From positions 4,035,001-4,099,000 of the forward strand of contig NC_068350.1 of NCBI RefSeq assembly GCF_014633365.1: a stretch of DNA of 64,000 nt, in the 5' to 3' direction. Each line of letters opens with the position of its first letter. Position 1 is the stretch's first letter. Both the position numbers and the translations under genes were made by a program. This DNA comes from Diospyros lotus (lineage: Eukaryota; Streptophyta; Magnoliopsida; Ericales; Ebenaceae). The notes beneath the pieces were generated by a model. It ran no database searches, had not been told where the DNA came from, and saw only the letters and a program-made list of their open reading frames with translations. Positions 12,251 through 23,632 of this stretch are shown one piece after another.

Positions 12251-12464
12251 GTAATGCATCATTGCATTCTTTTTCATTTCGTTGTAGAAAACGCTAGCAT
12301 GATTAAGATGCATTTTGTGGCAGCTGTTGGACAGTGGACACGTGTACGAGTAAGTTCATTTTTAATGACATTTTACTGTTTAATCTTCAAGAACTATTAT
12401 ATTATTTTTCAGGGTTGGACCTTTCATGGACCTTTCATGAGGCCCATAAAAATCTGACTATTTA

Positions 12465-13465
12465 GAGGGCCCATAAATTGGAAACCCCTCTTTTGGAAAG
12501 GGCCCAGCTGCCCATGATCTACCCTCTCCCTCTGCAATCTTCGCTTTCACCCTGCCTTCTCCTTCTCTCGTTTTCGCTTTTCTTGCCCTCTCTTTCTTTC
12601 TGTCACTCCCTCCGTCGCTCTCATCCTTGTCGACTCGCCCTCACCCTCGCTCTCGCTCTCGCCGTTAACTGGTCCATCGCTCGCGCCTCTCTACTCCATC
12701 GGCCTTCACCTTCCCTGGGCTCGCCTCTTGCTGCTGTGTTCAGTCGACGGTCGCTCGACGCTCGCCCTCGTGGCCGGTCATCGGTGGCTCGCTCACACTG
12801 CCCTGCCTCGCTCTCCGTCGCTCACTGCCTTAGATTCAATCTTTGTCTTTGAAGCAAATCTGTTTCTCAAAAGCCCTAACTTCAGTATCTAAATCTGCTT
12901 AGCTTCATTCAACTTTTAGCGGTTAGTTTCTCTTTCATTTTATTTCGTTTATGAAATAAAATTATGATACATTCGGAGATTTGGATTATTGGATAGCTTG
13001 CCTATGTCTATTTTATTGATGTTAGCTGAATCTAGCAAAAGAAAATTTAATTTTATTGATATCTTCATTTTGTTTATATACATGATAACTGTTTGTTTTT
13101 TTCTTAGAAAATAGAACTAGAGTCTAGAGATGCCTTGTTCATTTTATTTTTTTTATTATTATTACAAGTCTAGATATAGAAATTAAGTTTAAGATTATTA
13201 TTGTTTAAGTGTGTATTGGATTGGCTATGTTGTCTATTAAGAAAAAAATACTCGAACATCTTGATTATGTAAAGTTGATTGATTTTTTTGCTTCTAAAAT
13301 TGTGTAGTTTTTAATTGATAATTTAGAAAAATTTTAATTTTATTCTTTAATATGGTATAAATATTTATTTATTTTATCTTATTATAAAAAAATAAAATTT
13401 AAATATACTTTACGATTCAGGAGCTCAGTTTTATATTTCGCCTTAGGCCCTCGAATCTCAGGTAC
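12465..13465. mobile_element. Possible transposon with GAGGGCC ends (weak)
   Basis: GAGGGCCCATAAATT near 12465 faces GCCTTAGGCCCTC near 13465, whose complement also starts GAGGGCC. Between them is a pyrimidine-rich, GC-rich block (12510-12850) followed by AT-rich sequence. Only seven terminal bases match and I see no target duplication. It could equally be an intergenic leader-like region; the 12478-12852 ORF is low-complexity Leu/Ser/Arg. Confidence 0.25.
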
Positions 13466-13956
13466 CGCACTGTCATTTTCATATATCCAATCACGCCTGC
13501 TTAAGTTATTTTCCCACAAATTCTCAATTGTTAACTCTAAGGTATGAAAATATCAATAGTAGGTTTACTAAAATATTTATTTATAAAACGGATGCAAGTG
13601 TATATTTACATGAGGGGCAATGGTTTTTCCCAACAATAATTGGATTTTCAGCTATAGAAATTTTATTATATGTTTATTTTAAATTTTTAATTAAGTAATT
13701 TTGAAGCGATGTATATATACTAAAATAATGATTTTGAATTTTATCATCTTAGAAAATTTATAATTTATTTTATTAAATTCTTATTCTAAAAGGTATAATA
13801 TTTAAGAAATTTAATTTTTATCTAATTTTTCTAATAAAAAAGTAAAAGAAAATATCTTCCAGAATAATCTACCATGCAGATAAAATGAAACCGAAACTGT
13901 CATACACCACACAAATAGCGAAGCAGTTTGCAAACAAATCGTACGAGATGATCCAT

Positions 13957-13983
13957 TCCTCTCTCTCTCTCTCTCTCTCTCTC
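13957..13983. repeat. CT microsatellite
   Basis: A run of about 13 CT units lies just upstream of duplication copy 2. It is a simple sequence repeat with no coding role. Confidence 0.85.
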
Positions 13984-14109
13984 ACTCATGAAATTTCGCG
14001 ATGTTTATCTAAGGAACCCGATTTCAGGATGATCAGGTATTTCTATATTCACGCTCTGCTGAAGTTGTGACTGGTTTACTTCGTTTAATCGAATTCTATA
14101 TGTGCAGAT

Positions 14110-14520
14110 GATCCGCGCTTCTCTGGAAGATTCCGGAGAAGAACATGAAACGCCGCCGTCCATCATCAAGCCTAGGTTGGCTCACGGACGAAATCTCAAC
14201 GACGATCGCGGCGCCAGTGTCTGATCACGCCGGTTCTTATCCGATCTCTCTTCCTCCCAGTATTCTACAGTGCCGATCTGTTTGATGTATATATAAAATG
14301 CATATGGTTATCCGTACATGTTTAGGTATTAGTACTACACATTAATATACTCGTATATGTGTGTATTTAGCGGATATACAGTTATATACCTACGGTTATA
14401 TCGGTATATAAATATATGTACCTGCACCCTGCATGTATGTATGTGCCTTGGCGGATGTGATGCGTTATTTATTTATTTATTTTTATTTTCTGGGGATGTG
14501 GTGTGTTATTACTGGTTAAT
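14110..14520 (+). repeat. Diverged duplication, copy 2
   Basis: Related to 11800-12250: ATCCGCGCTTCTCTGGA, CATCATCAAGCCTAG, CAGTGCCGATCTGTTTG and TTAGCGGATATA occur in the same order. A short ORF starting MKRRRPSSSS begins at 14144 but ends within about 50 codons and is not matched in copy 1. The segment is preceded by an acceptor-like TGTGCAG, which suggests it may have been an exon of a duplicated gene. Confidence 0.55.
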
Positions 14521-15319
14521 GGTATTTTTTTTTTTCTTTCCATAATGGTGAGGTTTGAATAGGATTTGAAGGCAAATGCAAACTTTTTCATTTATTTTGC
14601 ATCTTACTCCTCCTTTGATATTTCGCTAGGAGAAATTATTTTGCTTCTAGGTAGCAGTATCAAATCAACAAGAAGAATGATTTCTGAAATTTATCAAATG
14701 CTCTTGTGTTAATGATAAAAAAAAAAATCATAAAATTATCATAATTGATTAGTCTAGTATATAAATTTTTGTTCTTGATATTTGGAAGGCACGAAATAAT
14801 TTTTTCATAATTAGGAGATATGGTGATTTACTATGCCCATATTATTGTGGTTATTTTTATATTTGTTTATCATTATCAAAAACAAAACATTATTAAATAT
14901 GAAAACAATGTATTTTACCTAGTGAGAAAAAATTCTTATTTGTTTTCAAGGCATATTTCAAGTGGTTGGACCAGATAATTTGAGATTCGCACCAATAGAT
15001 TATGAGTTTAATTTCTTGTCTTGCATAGTGAGACAAAACTTTTACTTGCGATTTATCTCATTTGTCGAAATCAAGAACATGAGCGACGGAGTACCGGGCA
15101 AGGGCGGTAATCCCAAGAAAAAATCCTTATTTTCTGTATGTAATTTTTTTGTTCTCCTTCCCAAAAGGATCATAACAGAGTATAAGAACAACTTGGAGGT
15201 GTTCATTGAAAATTGCTGGGAAATGTTTCAGGAAACAGTTTTAGACCTCTTCTCCTGAGACATTTCCGGTTTACATTGGAACCGAGACGAAAAATACATG
15301 ATCTGAAACCTTTTATATG

Positions 15320-15890
15320 GATGGTTGATGCCTCTTGAATTACTGGAGGATGGAATAATAGGGTCCCCTTCAGTTGGACCAGAGCCAAACATCAAGAGGG
15401 TATCGGAAATGCGTCTCTTTCCTCTCGATCAGTTTCAAGTTGGAGGAACATCTTCCTTGGTTCTTTCGAAGAGACTTCCGGACATTCAACCTTTTAGTTC
15501 AGCTACTTTTTAGGAAAAAAAAAATAATAGTTCAATTAAATACATTGTTAAAACTCTTGCTTGATGATAGATATGGTCGAGTATGTATCTTTTACTGTCC
15601 ATGGTGCGTATTCTACTTGATTTACTTTCTTTGATTTTTACTATAATATCTTTGAAGTTACATATATATTTGAATTTGTTTTGCTTTACATAATTTCGTA
15701 ATGATACATTCGATCTTGAGATGCCTCTTGAATTACTTGGAGGGTGAAGCAATTAAAGCCCCTTGAGTTCGACCAGAGGCAAACAACAAGTGGTTATGGG
15801 AATTCATCTCTTCCCTCCCAAATCAGTTTCAAGTTGGAGGAGCATCTCCCAATTGTTCTTTCAAAGGGACTTTGGACATTAGGGGTTATT
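15320..15890 (+). repeat. Two tandem copies of a 170-bp segment about 396 bp apart
   Basis: GATGCCTCTTGAATTACT appears near 15329 and again near 15718. Each is followed by TCAGTTTCAAGTTGGAGGA and a GGACATT word about 100-150 bp later. The copies have different stops and frames, so there is no shared protein. This is a decayed tandem duplication of unknown origin. Confidence 0.6.
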
Positions 15891-18380
15891 CTCTTCATCT
15901 TTTAGTTTTGAATTTATTTTCAATTTTGTGTTTTGAGTGTCTGTTTTGAGATTATTGAAAATGGATTTTTTTTGTTTGTAGCGTTTTTTGCATTTTGAAA
16001 ATTTTGAGCGTATTTGTGATGAAAACAGCTAAAACAACTCTTCTTAGTTGTTTTGAGTTTTTCGAAAATGTATTTTTAAAAATATGAAAATAAAGACATT
16101 TTTACTATTTTGGAAAATTGAAAACAGTAAAGAGAACGTGACCTAATCTTTTTAGTTTCAATGCCATCCCTTGATTATAGTTGTAGTTGTCTTCAAACTA
16201 GATCTTGATTTTTCTTTCATTTTCTGATCTCTTTAAGCTATATATTTGAATTTCCTTTGAAAAAATCTTAATAGTGGATTTAGTTAAGTTCCCAGTGAGA
16301 TAATAAAACACTCTTTGAAATAGTTGATGGGTTGATTGTGTTCAGCTATGAAACCAGAGTACATTGAACATCACCATTTTTACTCTTGTTTGAGGGTACA
16401 TCAATATGTTATCTACTTAATTTTCTTTTAGATTATTATTTTCTAAAAAATGATTATTAATCCCATCTCAATGTGAACTGTTGTAAATGAGATTCTGGGG
16501 AAGTTAATCAAGGACAGGATTGGACAATATTGACTAATTCCACTCTGTCTTTATCCATTTTGACAGAACCAAAACAGTTTTTGGAGTTGGTCAGTTTACA
16601 CAGTTCAGGTATAAAATTATTCATTTTCTATGTAGTTACAAAGCATGTATTGTATGTATTCGTGAACATACTTGGAAGGTTGCAGGTTTAACATTTGCCT
16701 CACATACCTGTTGCTCCCTGTTTTGGTACTCAATTGAGAGTTTATGTCAAGATAATTAACTTGGAGAGTGTGACCTTCCAAACATAGAACAAGTAACACG
16801 GATAGAAAGAAATGAAAAAAATGGATGTGTAGTTACTACAGGGCCGAGATTTATGGAAATTGATGTAATATGTAGTGCTAGGAAGCCACGTGTGATACAT
16901 ATTTGTGTACAATGTAATGTGAGCATAATTGAAATTCATTAGGACACAAGCCCTGTTTTTACCTTTTCTTCGTTTTACAATTTGCCACAAAGCAGCCATG
17001 GCAAATGGCAACTATTTGAAACTACAAGTTATTGCAAATATTGGCGATATTTGCCATTGCGAAAAGTATCTTGTAGTAGTCTGACCCATATTCCTGGGAC
17101 ATAATTAAGATATTGTTTCAGTTTAGCGTTGTGATTAACGCTGCCTTGTTTAATAAATGGCCAGGCTTGGCTTATTCATGTTTTTTTCATCCATCTCGTG
17201 AATTGTATGAGTGAAGAAACCTGGCTTTTTCATGACTGCACGAAGGGACTACTTATGTCAGGTAGACATACTTGAGAAAAGAATAAAGGGCCTCAAAAAT
17301 AGCTAGTGAAACATAAGTAATCATGCGGCTCCGCTTTTAATTGGATGTCTTTATTTAGATCTGGTGTTAATCAGTACAAAAACTGACAAGCATGTCTATT
17401 TATTCTGAAATTGAAAGAGATTAGAGTATATTTTATGATTTATCATTAACCCTGCATGCATAGGTGTTTTCTGCTTGGATCTACTGGATAAGGAGACCCA
17501 TCACTCATGTGCCTATATGCTTATGCTTCGCTTCTGCCAGCTTTAGGAGCTCTGCACCTGAAGATATACAAGGTAATGTCAATCCTTCGTTTGTTGCTAG
17601 ATCTCAAACCACTACCCTCTACTAAATGTGTTCCTAAAATGATAAATTTTTCAAAAGCGAAATTGTTTTTTCTTTAAAAAGAGTTTTCTATTTCTTTTTT
17701 TTCCTTTCCCTCAAATAATTTTAAAGCCTTAGCATCAGTTAACTCTATTTTTTTTTTAAACTTATCCAAGATATCACATACTCATTAAGAGAGAAAATGA
17801 CCATTCAACTTATTGTTTCTCAACCTTATCCAAGATGTCACATATTAACAGAGAAATTTTGAACCTAACTGTGCAATCATTAACAGAGGAAGTTTCCTTT
17901 TCGTCTTTCAAAAATGTCTCTGTACATAGTATTTTAGATTCCAACTTTGTTTACCCCACCCCACTAAATTTAGTCACACACTTGCTCATTTAGGACATTC
18001 GGGGGATCGGTATAAATTGATCTATAGTCTTATTCGGCTCTCTTTGACAACCAAAATTACATTAAAGAGAAGCACAAGTTCGTTCAATTAATTTGGTTTG
18101 TGTTATTATCTACGAAAGTATTCAAGAAAAGTTTTCCAATCACGCAGCATCAGACCTTAAAGGAGGGAAGAAAATATGTACAATCACAGCCCCATAAGAG
18201 CTGGCACTTGCTTGTCACTTTTCATTTGTTTGTCTTGAAAGAGAAACAGAAAACACAAACTTTAGTATAATTTACCATTAAAACTAGAAAAAGTTTATGT
18301 AATTTCTATATAGAAATGATCCCCAGAAAGGAGTCATCTGTTCTTGACCTCTCATCCAATCATTAATACTGGTTTGGGAA

Positions 18381-20304
18381 TCAGACTGGGCAACTGGAGC
18401 TCCTCCTCAACAACCGCAATCTATCCTTAGCTTTTTGAGCTTTGGTATTAGCCTTTGCTTTTACTTCCTCATAATACTGCATGACAATCGAACACATTAA
18501 ACATAAATATGTACCTTAATTCTCAACTACGGAAGTCCATGTGGGTCTGAAGAAATATATGTGCACACAAAAATTCTTTATTATGATACGCAGATTCTTT
18601 TGATCTTTCCCTGTTATATACTTCAGAAAATAATCAAATTTACATTTCAGTCCAAATTATAAATTCACAGGGAACAAAATTCGGAAGTTGACTAGCTTAA
18701 GTAAAAATGTTTCCATTATAGACCCACCTCGGCATGGATTGTTGCCATCAGGTTGCACCATATCTGCAAAATTGCAAATTTGGGCACATTGGCAATGAAA
18801 AATTAAGCGTGACCAAAAGAACATGATGAGAGCTATTTGGTGGCTGCTGGATGCAAGCAGATTCAAGGGGTTTAAAAAATTGGCTCTTATGTTACAATAG
18901 AAAAAAGACAGTGATTTACGTGTTTTACCTGTTGTTTTCTTTTTCTTTCCAGCTCAGCCTGTTAATAGCATGAGAAGGCAACCTCTTGTCAGTGACATCA
19001 AGTAAAAGCATATGAAAAAGAATAAAAAATAGACCAGTACTAACAAATTTGTATCATTCTCACCAAAGCCTGCTTCAGTTGAGCGTTCTCTTCTTTCAAT
19101 TGGTTCAGCTCGGCCTCCAGTTCAACCGTATAAGCCTGCCAAAGAGTGAATTAAGTAAACTAGTTTCACTTTTGTCCCATTGACAGCTATAACTTGCCCG
19201 ATGTTTATGGTAGAATACCTGTTTCCTTGCTCTAGACCTTGCTGCGGACTCCCTATTTTTGATCATCCGGCGCTGCCGCTTCTCCACCACCTTCTCCACC
19301 TGTCCGCCATCCGTGATACGTTTCCTTCCGCCCCTCATTCCGCCCATGTCCATTCCATACTGATGGGCACCATCCATGTGACCCGCGCATATCCCATCTG
19401 ACGACACTGGGCTCACCGGTGACCCCATTCCCAGCCCATAACCGCCGCCGCCACTGCCGCCATAACACACCGCCGGTGGTGGCGGTGGGTGGTAACCACT
19501 TCTCTTCCCATTCCCTACGTACCCTGGTGTCTCAGCCACCCCACCCTGGGGCATTGCTTGGTATGCAGGCATATTAACGCCACCCCCACCACCAGGCGCG
19601 GCTGAAGCCATGATCGGCCTGGAAACGAAGCTAGGGCCAACTCCGGGATTATTACTGTTCTGGTACATTCCATACGGCGCTGGCTGAGCCGGCGGAGGCG
19701 GATTGCACTGTTCCCGAACTACCCCTGCCCGGATCAAGAAATCCTCCAGTGTCATCTCCCCAAAAGTGGCCTGCCGCTGGGCAGAACCGGAATTCTGAAT
19801 GCTGTTATTATTCCCACCACCCCGATGCTGTTCCTGCTGACTCTTGTGTATCTCCGACCACACTTCGTCCACCGTTTTCTGGCACAGAGGTGCCGGAAGC
19901 GTGAGAGAGCCTTGCCTCGACAAGCTGAGCTGCCTGGGGATGCCTTTCTCCGCCGCCGACCCCGCCGCCGCATCGCCGGCCAGAAACTGTATATTGTGGT
20001 TGCAGTTATCAACAGCCGTATTGGCGCCGGTGGGGTTGGAGTGATGAGTAGCGTGGGCTTGAGCTTGGGCCTGGTTTTCTTCAGCTGTCCAGATGCTGTT
20101 GAGGAACTCGTCCATGTTCATGGAGCCGAAATTCTTGCCGCTTTCGCAGAGGGTGTGCTGGAACTCATCCAGGGTGAGGGAGTAGATCGACGACTGTCTT
20201 CCCAGCGACGCAAATGCGGCGAGGTTCCTGCTGGGCTGCTGCTCAGCCTGCAATGGCGACTCCACCTCGGCTTGAGACATGATCTCGGACTCTGGCACCA
20301 CCAT
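18381..20304 (-). CDS. ABI5: ABI5-type group A bZIP transcription factor, 427 aa
   Basis: ABI5 is a nuclear transcription factor of abscisic acid signalling that binds ABRE (ACGTG-core) sites and acts in seeds and early seedlings. Coding exons: 19219-20304 (362 codons), 19064-19135 (24), 18929-18958 (10) and 18381-18476 (31 plus stop), all phase 0 with GT..AG. The start MVVPESEIMSQAEVES aligns with the family start. Conserved blocks: C1 at about 34-78 (LGRQSSIYSLTLDEFQHTLC), C2 at about 124-155 (RQLSLSRQGSLTL), C3 at about 178-199 (ATFGEMTLEDFLIRAGVV) and C4 at the C-terminus (RRSSSCPV). C1-C3 carry RQxS-type SnRK2 phosphorylation contexts. The bZIP basic region ends in NRESAARSRARKQ (Asn350), followed by heptad leucines 368, 375, 382 and 389. 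Between the blocks are Gly/Pro-rich stretches. The ORF extends 18 codons upstream of the chosen ATG only by reading into a 5'UTR intron whose acceptor (TTTTACAG) is at 20341. Confidence 0.94.
18728..18763 (-). other. Candidate 36-nt in-frame cassette exon in ABI5
   Basis: Inside the intron between 18476 and 18929 a 36-nt block is flanked by a good acceptor (TTTTGCAG) and donor (GTGGGT). It would add 12 codons (IWCNLMATIHAE) between RKRKQQ and YYEEVK without a stop or a frame change. Family proteins join QQ directly to YYEE, so the main form probably skips it. RNA evidence is needed to call it real. Confidence 0.35.
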
Positions 20305-20340
20305 TTTGACCAGCTTCAGTTGAACTTGTTTGGGTTTCTG

Positions 20341-21015
20341 TAAAAGACACAAGGTCAAGAAAATCAGGTAGTTGTTGATCGAATACTGCTCACCATTACT
20401 TTCTGGTCATAGATATGCTTCAAGAACATTTTCTAATTTCATATACAAGGGTAGCAAAGGAGTGGTCTACCTGGGCCGGGCTAGAAGTGGGCCTGGGTTG
20501 GACAAAATCTTCGGGCCCAACTGCAGATGTTATTCTGGTTAAGCGGATCTGCGTACTGCTCCATTTGCGAGAACGTGGAGCAGAAGAGACCCGCCGAATG
20601 GCTGAGGGAAACCATGGGAAGAAGAGATGAAATGGAGAGAGAGGCAACTAACTAGAAGAACTACATGGAAGTACTAAAGCCAGGTAATTTGGGATCTAGG
20701 GTGGGAGAAAGAATCTTTCCTTTTTCGGAATTTACAGACTCCAGTGGCCAAACTGAAGTAAAATGAGAAGGAAAAAAAAAAAAAAAGGCGTGCACTTCAC
20801 CAAATGGTCAAACAAATTGAACTCATCAGATCCCATAGCAAGATCGTAGATTTTCGTAGGCTTACAAATTTCAGAACATAGATATGAACACAAGTTACCT
20901 GATATTGACAGCTAGATCTCACCAATCTCTGCTGTCTTTGAACTTCTGGAGTACTTCGCCCAAGTGTTTGAAGCCCTCAAAAGGTACCCAACGCCTCCTT
21001 CAACAGTCTTGCCAT
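20341..21015 (-). promoter_or_regulatory. Likely 5'UTR intron and leader exon of ABI5 with a short uORF
   Basis: The 3' splice site just upstream of the ABI5 start (acceptor before 20340) needs a leader exon. The best candidate ends at 20899 with donor GTAACT (20898 and below) and extends up past 21015. It contains an ATG at 21013-21015 opening a 12-codon uORF (MARLLKEALGTF, stop at 20977-20979). Further upstream on this strand are CT and poly-C runs. The pairing is inferred from sequence only. Confidence 0.4.
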
Positions 21016-21019
21016 GGAG

Positions 21020-21056
21020 AGAGGAGAGAGAGAGGGGGGGGGGGGGGGGGGGGGAT
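21020..21056. repeat. GA run and poly-G tract upstream of ABI5
   Basis: A short GAGA run leads into about 18 consecutive G (roughly 21036-21053) on the plus strand. On the ABI5 strand this is a C tract in the leader or promoter. Long G runs can form G-quadruplexes and are prone to length errors in sequencing. Confidence 0.85.
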
Positions 21057-22587
21057 TAAATAAGTCCCCGCTATGATATTTACAAGAGGTGTTTTCGGCC
21101 ATCAAAAACTGGAAATTTCACTCCGATTTAACCTTTTTTTTTTTAAATTAAATTTGGGTCCCACAAAAAATTACCAAAAATGATCATAAATTTTAGTTTT
21201 ATTAAGTTGGTCAATTAATCAGGTAAAGTAGATAAGTACGTACACATAGATGATGCCGTTACAAATGTATTGTGATTTTAGAATAGATTTATTGATGATT
21301 ACTGAATATTTATGGCGATGGCATTGACGGTGAAATTGGGATGTGACTCTGGATTTGGTTGCAAAGTTCGAGTCCGCCCTGGGGAAGGATGCACGGAGGT
21401 GCTGCCACGATTCTGCCAGGTGCCTCCTCCACACTCAGTTTTGCTCTGCTGCTTTTCTCTACAGCTCAACACGTGTCTCTGCCGTGGTCATTATCCAGTG
21501 TTGCCCGTATGCACTGCAACCGGTTCCATTCCATCTAATTATCAATTTAGTCAGTAATCAATTTAGATGGTCTACTCCTAGAAGCTTACGAAACTATCAA
21601 TTTAGTTAGTAATAATACAGACTTGTAATTACTTAACATTATTTTATTTATATAAAACTAAGCTTATTATAATATAAAAGTTTTTTAGATAATAATTTGA
21701 AAAAAAGTGATTTTTCCCTTACCTTATATAATTAACTGTCACATAATTTTTAAATATTTTTTAATCATTTTTCTCCTTTCGTTCCCCTCTTATTCTCTTA
21801 TATTTCTCTTTTAAATAATTTGCAAATAACTAGTTGTTGAATCTTTTCTTTAGTAGTTTATAATTAAGAGAGTTTCTTTCTAGTATTTATTTTTTAATTG
21901 AGTAATCAAGCTTTAAAGAAAATAAAGTATTAGACCAATAACCAAACTAAAAAAAAATATGTATATTTAAAAATTATAAAATATACCTTACTTTTTGTTT
22001 CTTGATCTTTAATATTTTAAAATATTACAGAATTAAGACTATCTTTTATTCTTATTACTTATACTTTTTCTTCTTTTAAAGCGACCCACGTTTTACAGAT
22101 TATTTGAATATTTTAAGTGATATTTATATGTTAATATATTATATATTTTATGTTAAATGCTATTTAAAATCTAATAATTAAATCTAATTTTTCATTAAAT
22201 TTAAATCAAAATGAATGTCGCTCGAATAATCTAATATAAGGTGTGATCTATTATAGTTCTAAGGGGAGGATTTATATTTTTTCGCGTTCTATTTTATTTT
22301 AAATTATAAAAAATATAAAAATTTTGAGACATATTATGTTGTCTGTATCGAACAATAATATGTTGTTTAATATGGGTTGGCAGAGGGTGTATGGGTGAGG
22401 GTCACACTCCTTTTTTAATTTCTTGGTGTTCAATAAATGTTATGTTGTTCGATGTAGGTAATAGAATATATTATTTGTGTTTTTAATATTTTCTATTTTT
22501 AATATTAAATAATTTTATTAATTAATTAAAATATTAACATTAAATATAGCGAAGACAAATCCGCACTACCCGGGCTTAGGGGTGAGT
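21057..22587. other. Intergenic region upstream of ABI5
   Basis: No gene is supported. It includes a G-box/ABRE-like ACACGTGT near 21469, followed by strongly AT-rich sequence. ORFs at 21312 and 21343 are short and unrecognised. It probably contains the distal ABI5 promoter. Confidence 0.45.
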
Positions 22588-23632
22588 ACAACTTCGGTTA
22601 AACCGAAGTAATCGAACCGAATCGACGAATTCGGTCGGTTTGGTTCGATTAATTTTTTTAGAAAATTCGATTTTTGGTGTTCAGTTCAATTTTTTGGTTA
22701 AAATAATCGAAATAACCGAATCGAACTAAACTTACAAAAACAACACAGTTTTGAGTTTATAAAGCAAAGTGAAAATATCCCCACCCAAGTCAAATCGAAG
22801 TCACGCAGAGGCAAAGGAGAGAAGACCCTAAAGGTGGAAGGATCGAATCGATCCTTCCTCGCTCTGCTCTCTCCCTTCCACCGTCTCTGATGCTCTGGCA
22901 CGACGACATCATCGCCCTTTCCGATGCCGACGTTGATGCCGCGGCACCCAAGGCAGAGATCTCACTCACCTGGAACTGAAAGGCTGGATCGAGATGGACG
23001 CGAGATGCCGAGAGAGGTCTTTCGAGTCCGTCGCCATCAGTGTCGCCTCCACCTTCGACGCCTTTCCCTTTGCCATCAGCAATCGGTCGCTTCCTGCCTT
23101 TCCTTTCGTCGATCGTCATCCCTTTTATCAGACCCAGACTGATGCCTTTTCCTTCGCTGATCGCACGAGGCTTCGTCTCATTGTTTCTTCCCTTCCTTGT
23201 GCTTGGACGACCGACCCATACCAAGTACCAACAATGACCGACCATCAAACAGAGGTTAGTTTTGACGTTAGGTTAGGATTTTAATTTTTCAATTTTTTTG
23301 GACTCAGTGAAGTTAGTTTCTTATATTTCTTCCTTTGCTAGGTTTTTTGTTTGTATTTCATTTTTTTGCACAAATTGATTTGTATTTCTCTCAATCTCTA
23401 AATGATTTTGCATTTTTCTGTATCAATTTAATGGATGTTTTTGTATTTTATTTTTGCAAATCGATTTGTTCTTTACTGATTTTGCCAAATCGGTTCGATT
23501 AACTTAGTTTAGATTTCAGTTAGTTAGAATTAATCGGTCAATTCGGTTTGATTATTACATGCAATTTGGTTCGGTTTGATTAAGATTTTTTGATCTATTC
23601 GATTCGGTTATAACCAAATGCACATCCTTACC
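22588..23632. mobile_element. Non-autonomous TIR element rich in CGGTT words, possibly MULE-like
   Basis: The left end reads TAGGGGTGAGTACAACTTCG and then repeats GGTT/ACCG/CGAACCGAAT words. The right end in reverse complement reads TAAGGATGTGCATTTGG and then TTATAACCGAATCG. The flanks ACCCGGGCT and ACCTGAGCT agree at 7 of 9 positions, which would fit a decayed 9-bp target duplication of the Mutator type. The core (22790-23240) is GC-rich and has ORFs on both strands with no family match; the longest is 152 codons on the minus strand. No transposase is present. Confidence 0.5.

Larger units (their letters stand above)
11238..18380. other. 7.1-kb region without a recognised gene
   Basis: No ORF here resembles a protein family I know. 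Notable content: a minus-strand ORF at 11576-11779 (67 codons, unrecognised, starts MAQLMDGFKRVKRKVE); a diverged duplication at 11800-12250 and 14110-14520; a pair of similar segments at 15320-15500 and 15718-15890; and a CT microsatellite at 13957-13983. The plus strand has several splice-like junctions (for example TTTGCAG before 11804 and TGTGCAG before 14108), so a non-coding or decayed gene is possible. Confidence 0.4.

Noticed and set aside
12478..12852. 124-codon plus-strand ORF
   Set aside because: Composition is CT/CG-rich low complexity (Leu, Ser, Arg, Pro) with no motif.
19825..20343. 172-codon plus-strand ORF
   Set aside because: It lies opposite the ABI5 coding exon, whose family match is clear.
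22790..23248. 152-codon minus-strand ORF
   Set aside because: It sits in the GC-rich core of a TIR element, has no family resemblance and overlaps ORFs on the other strand.
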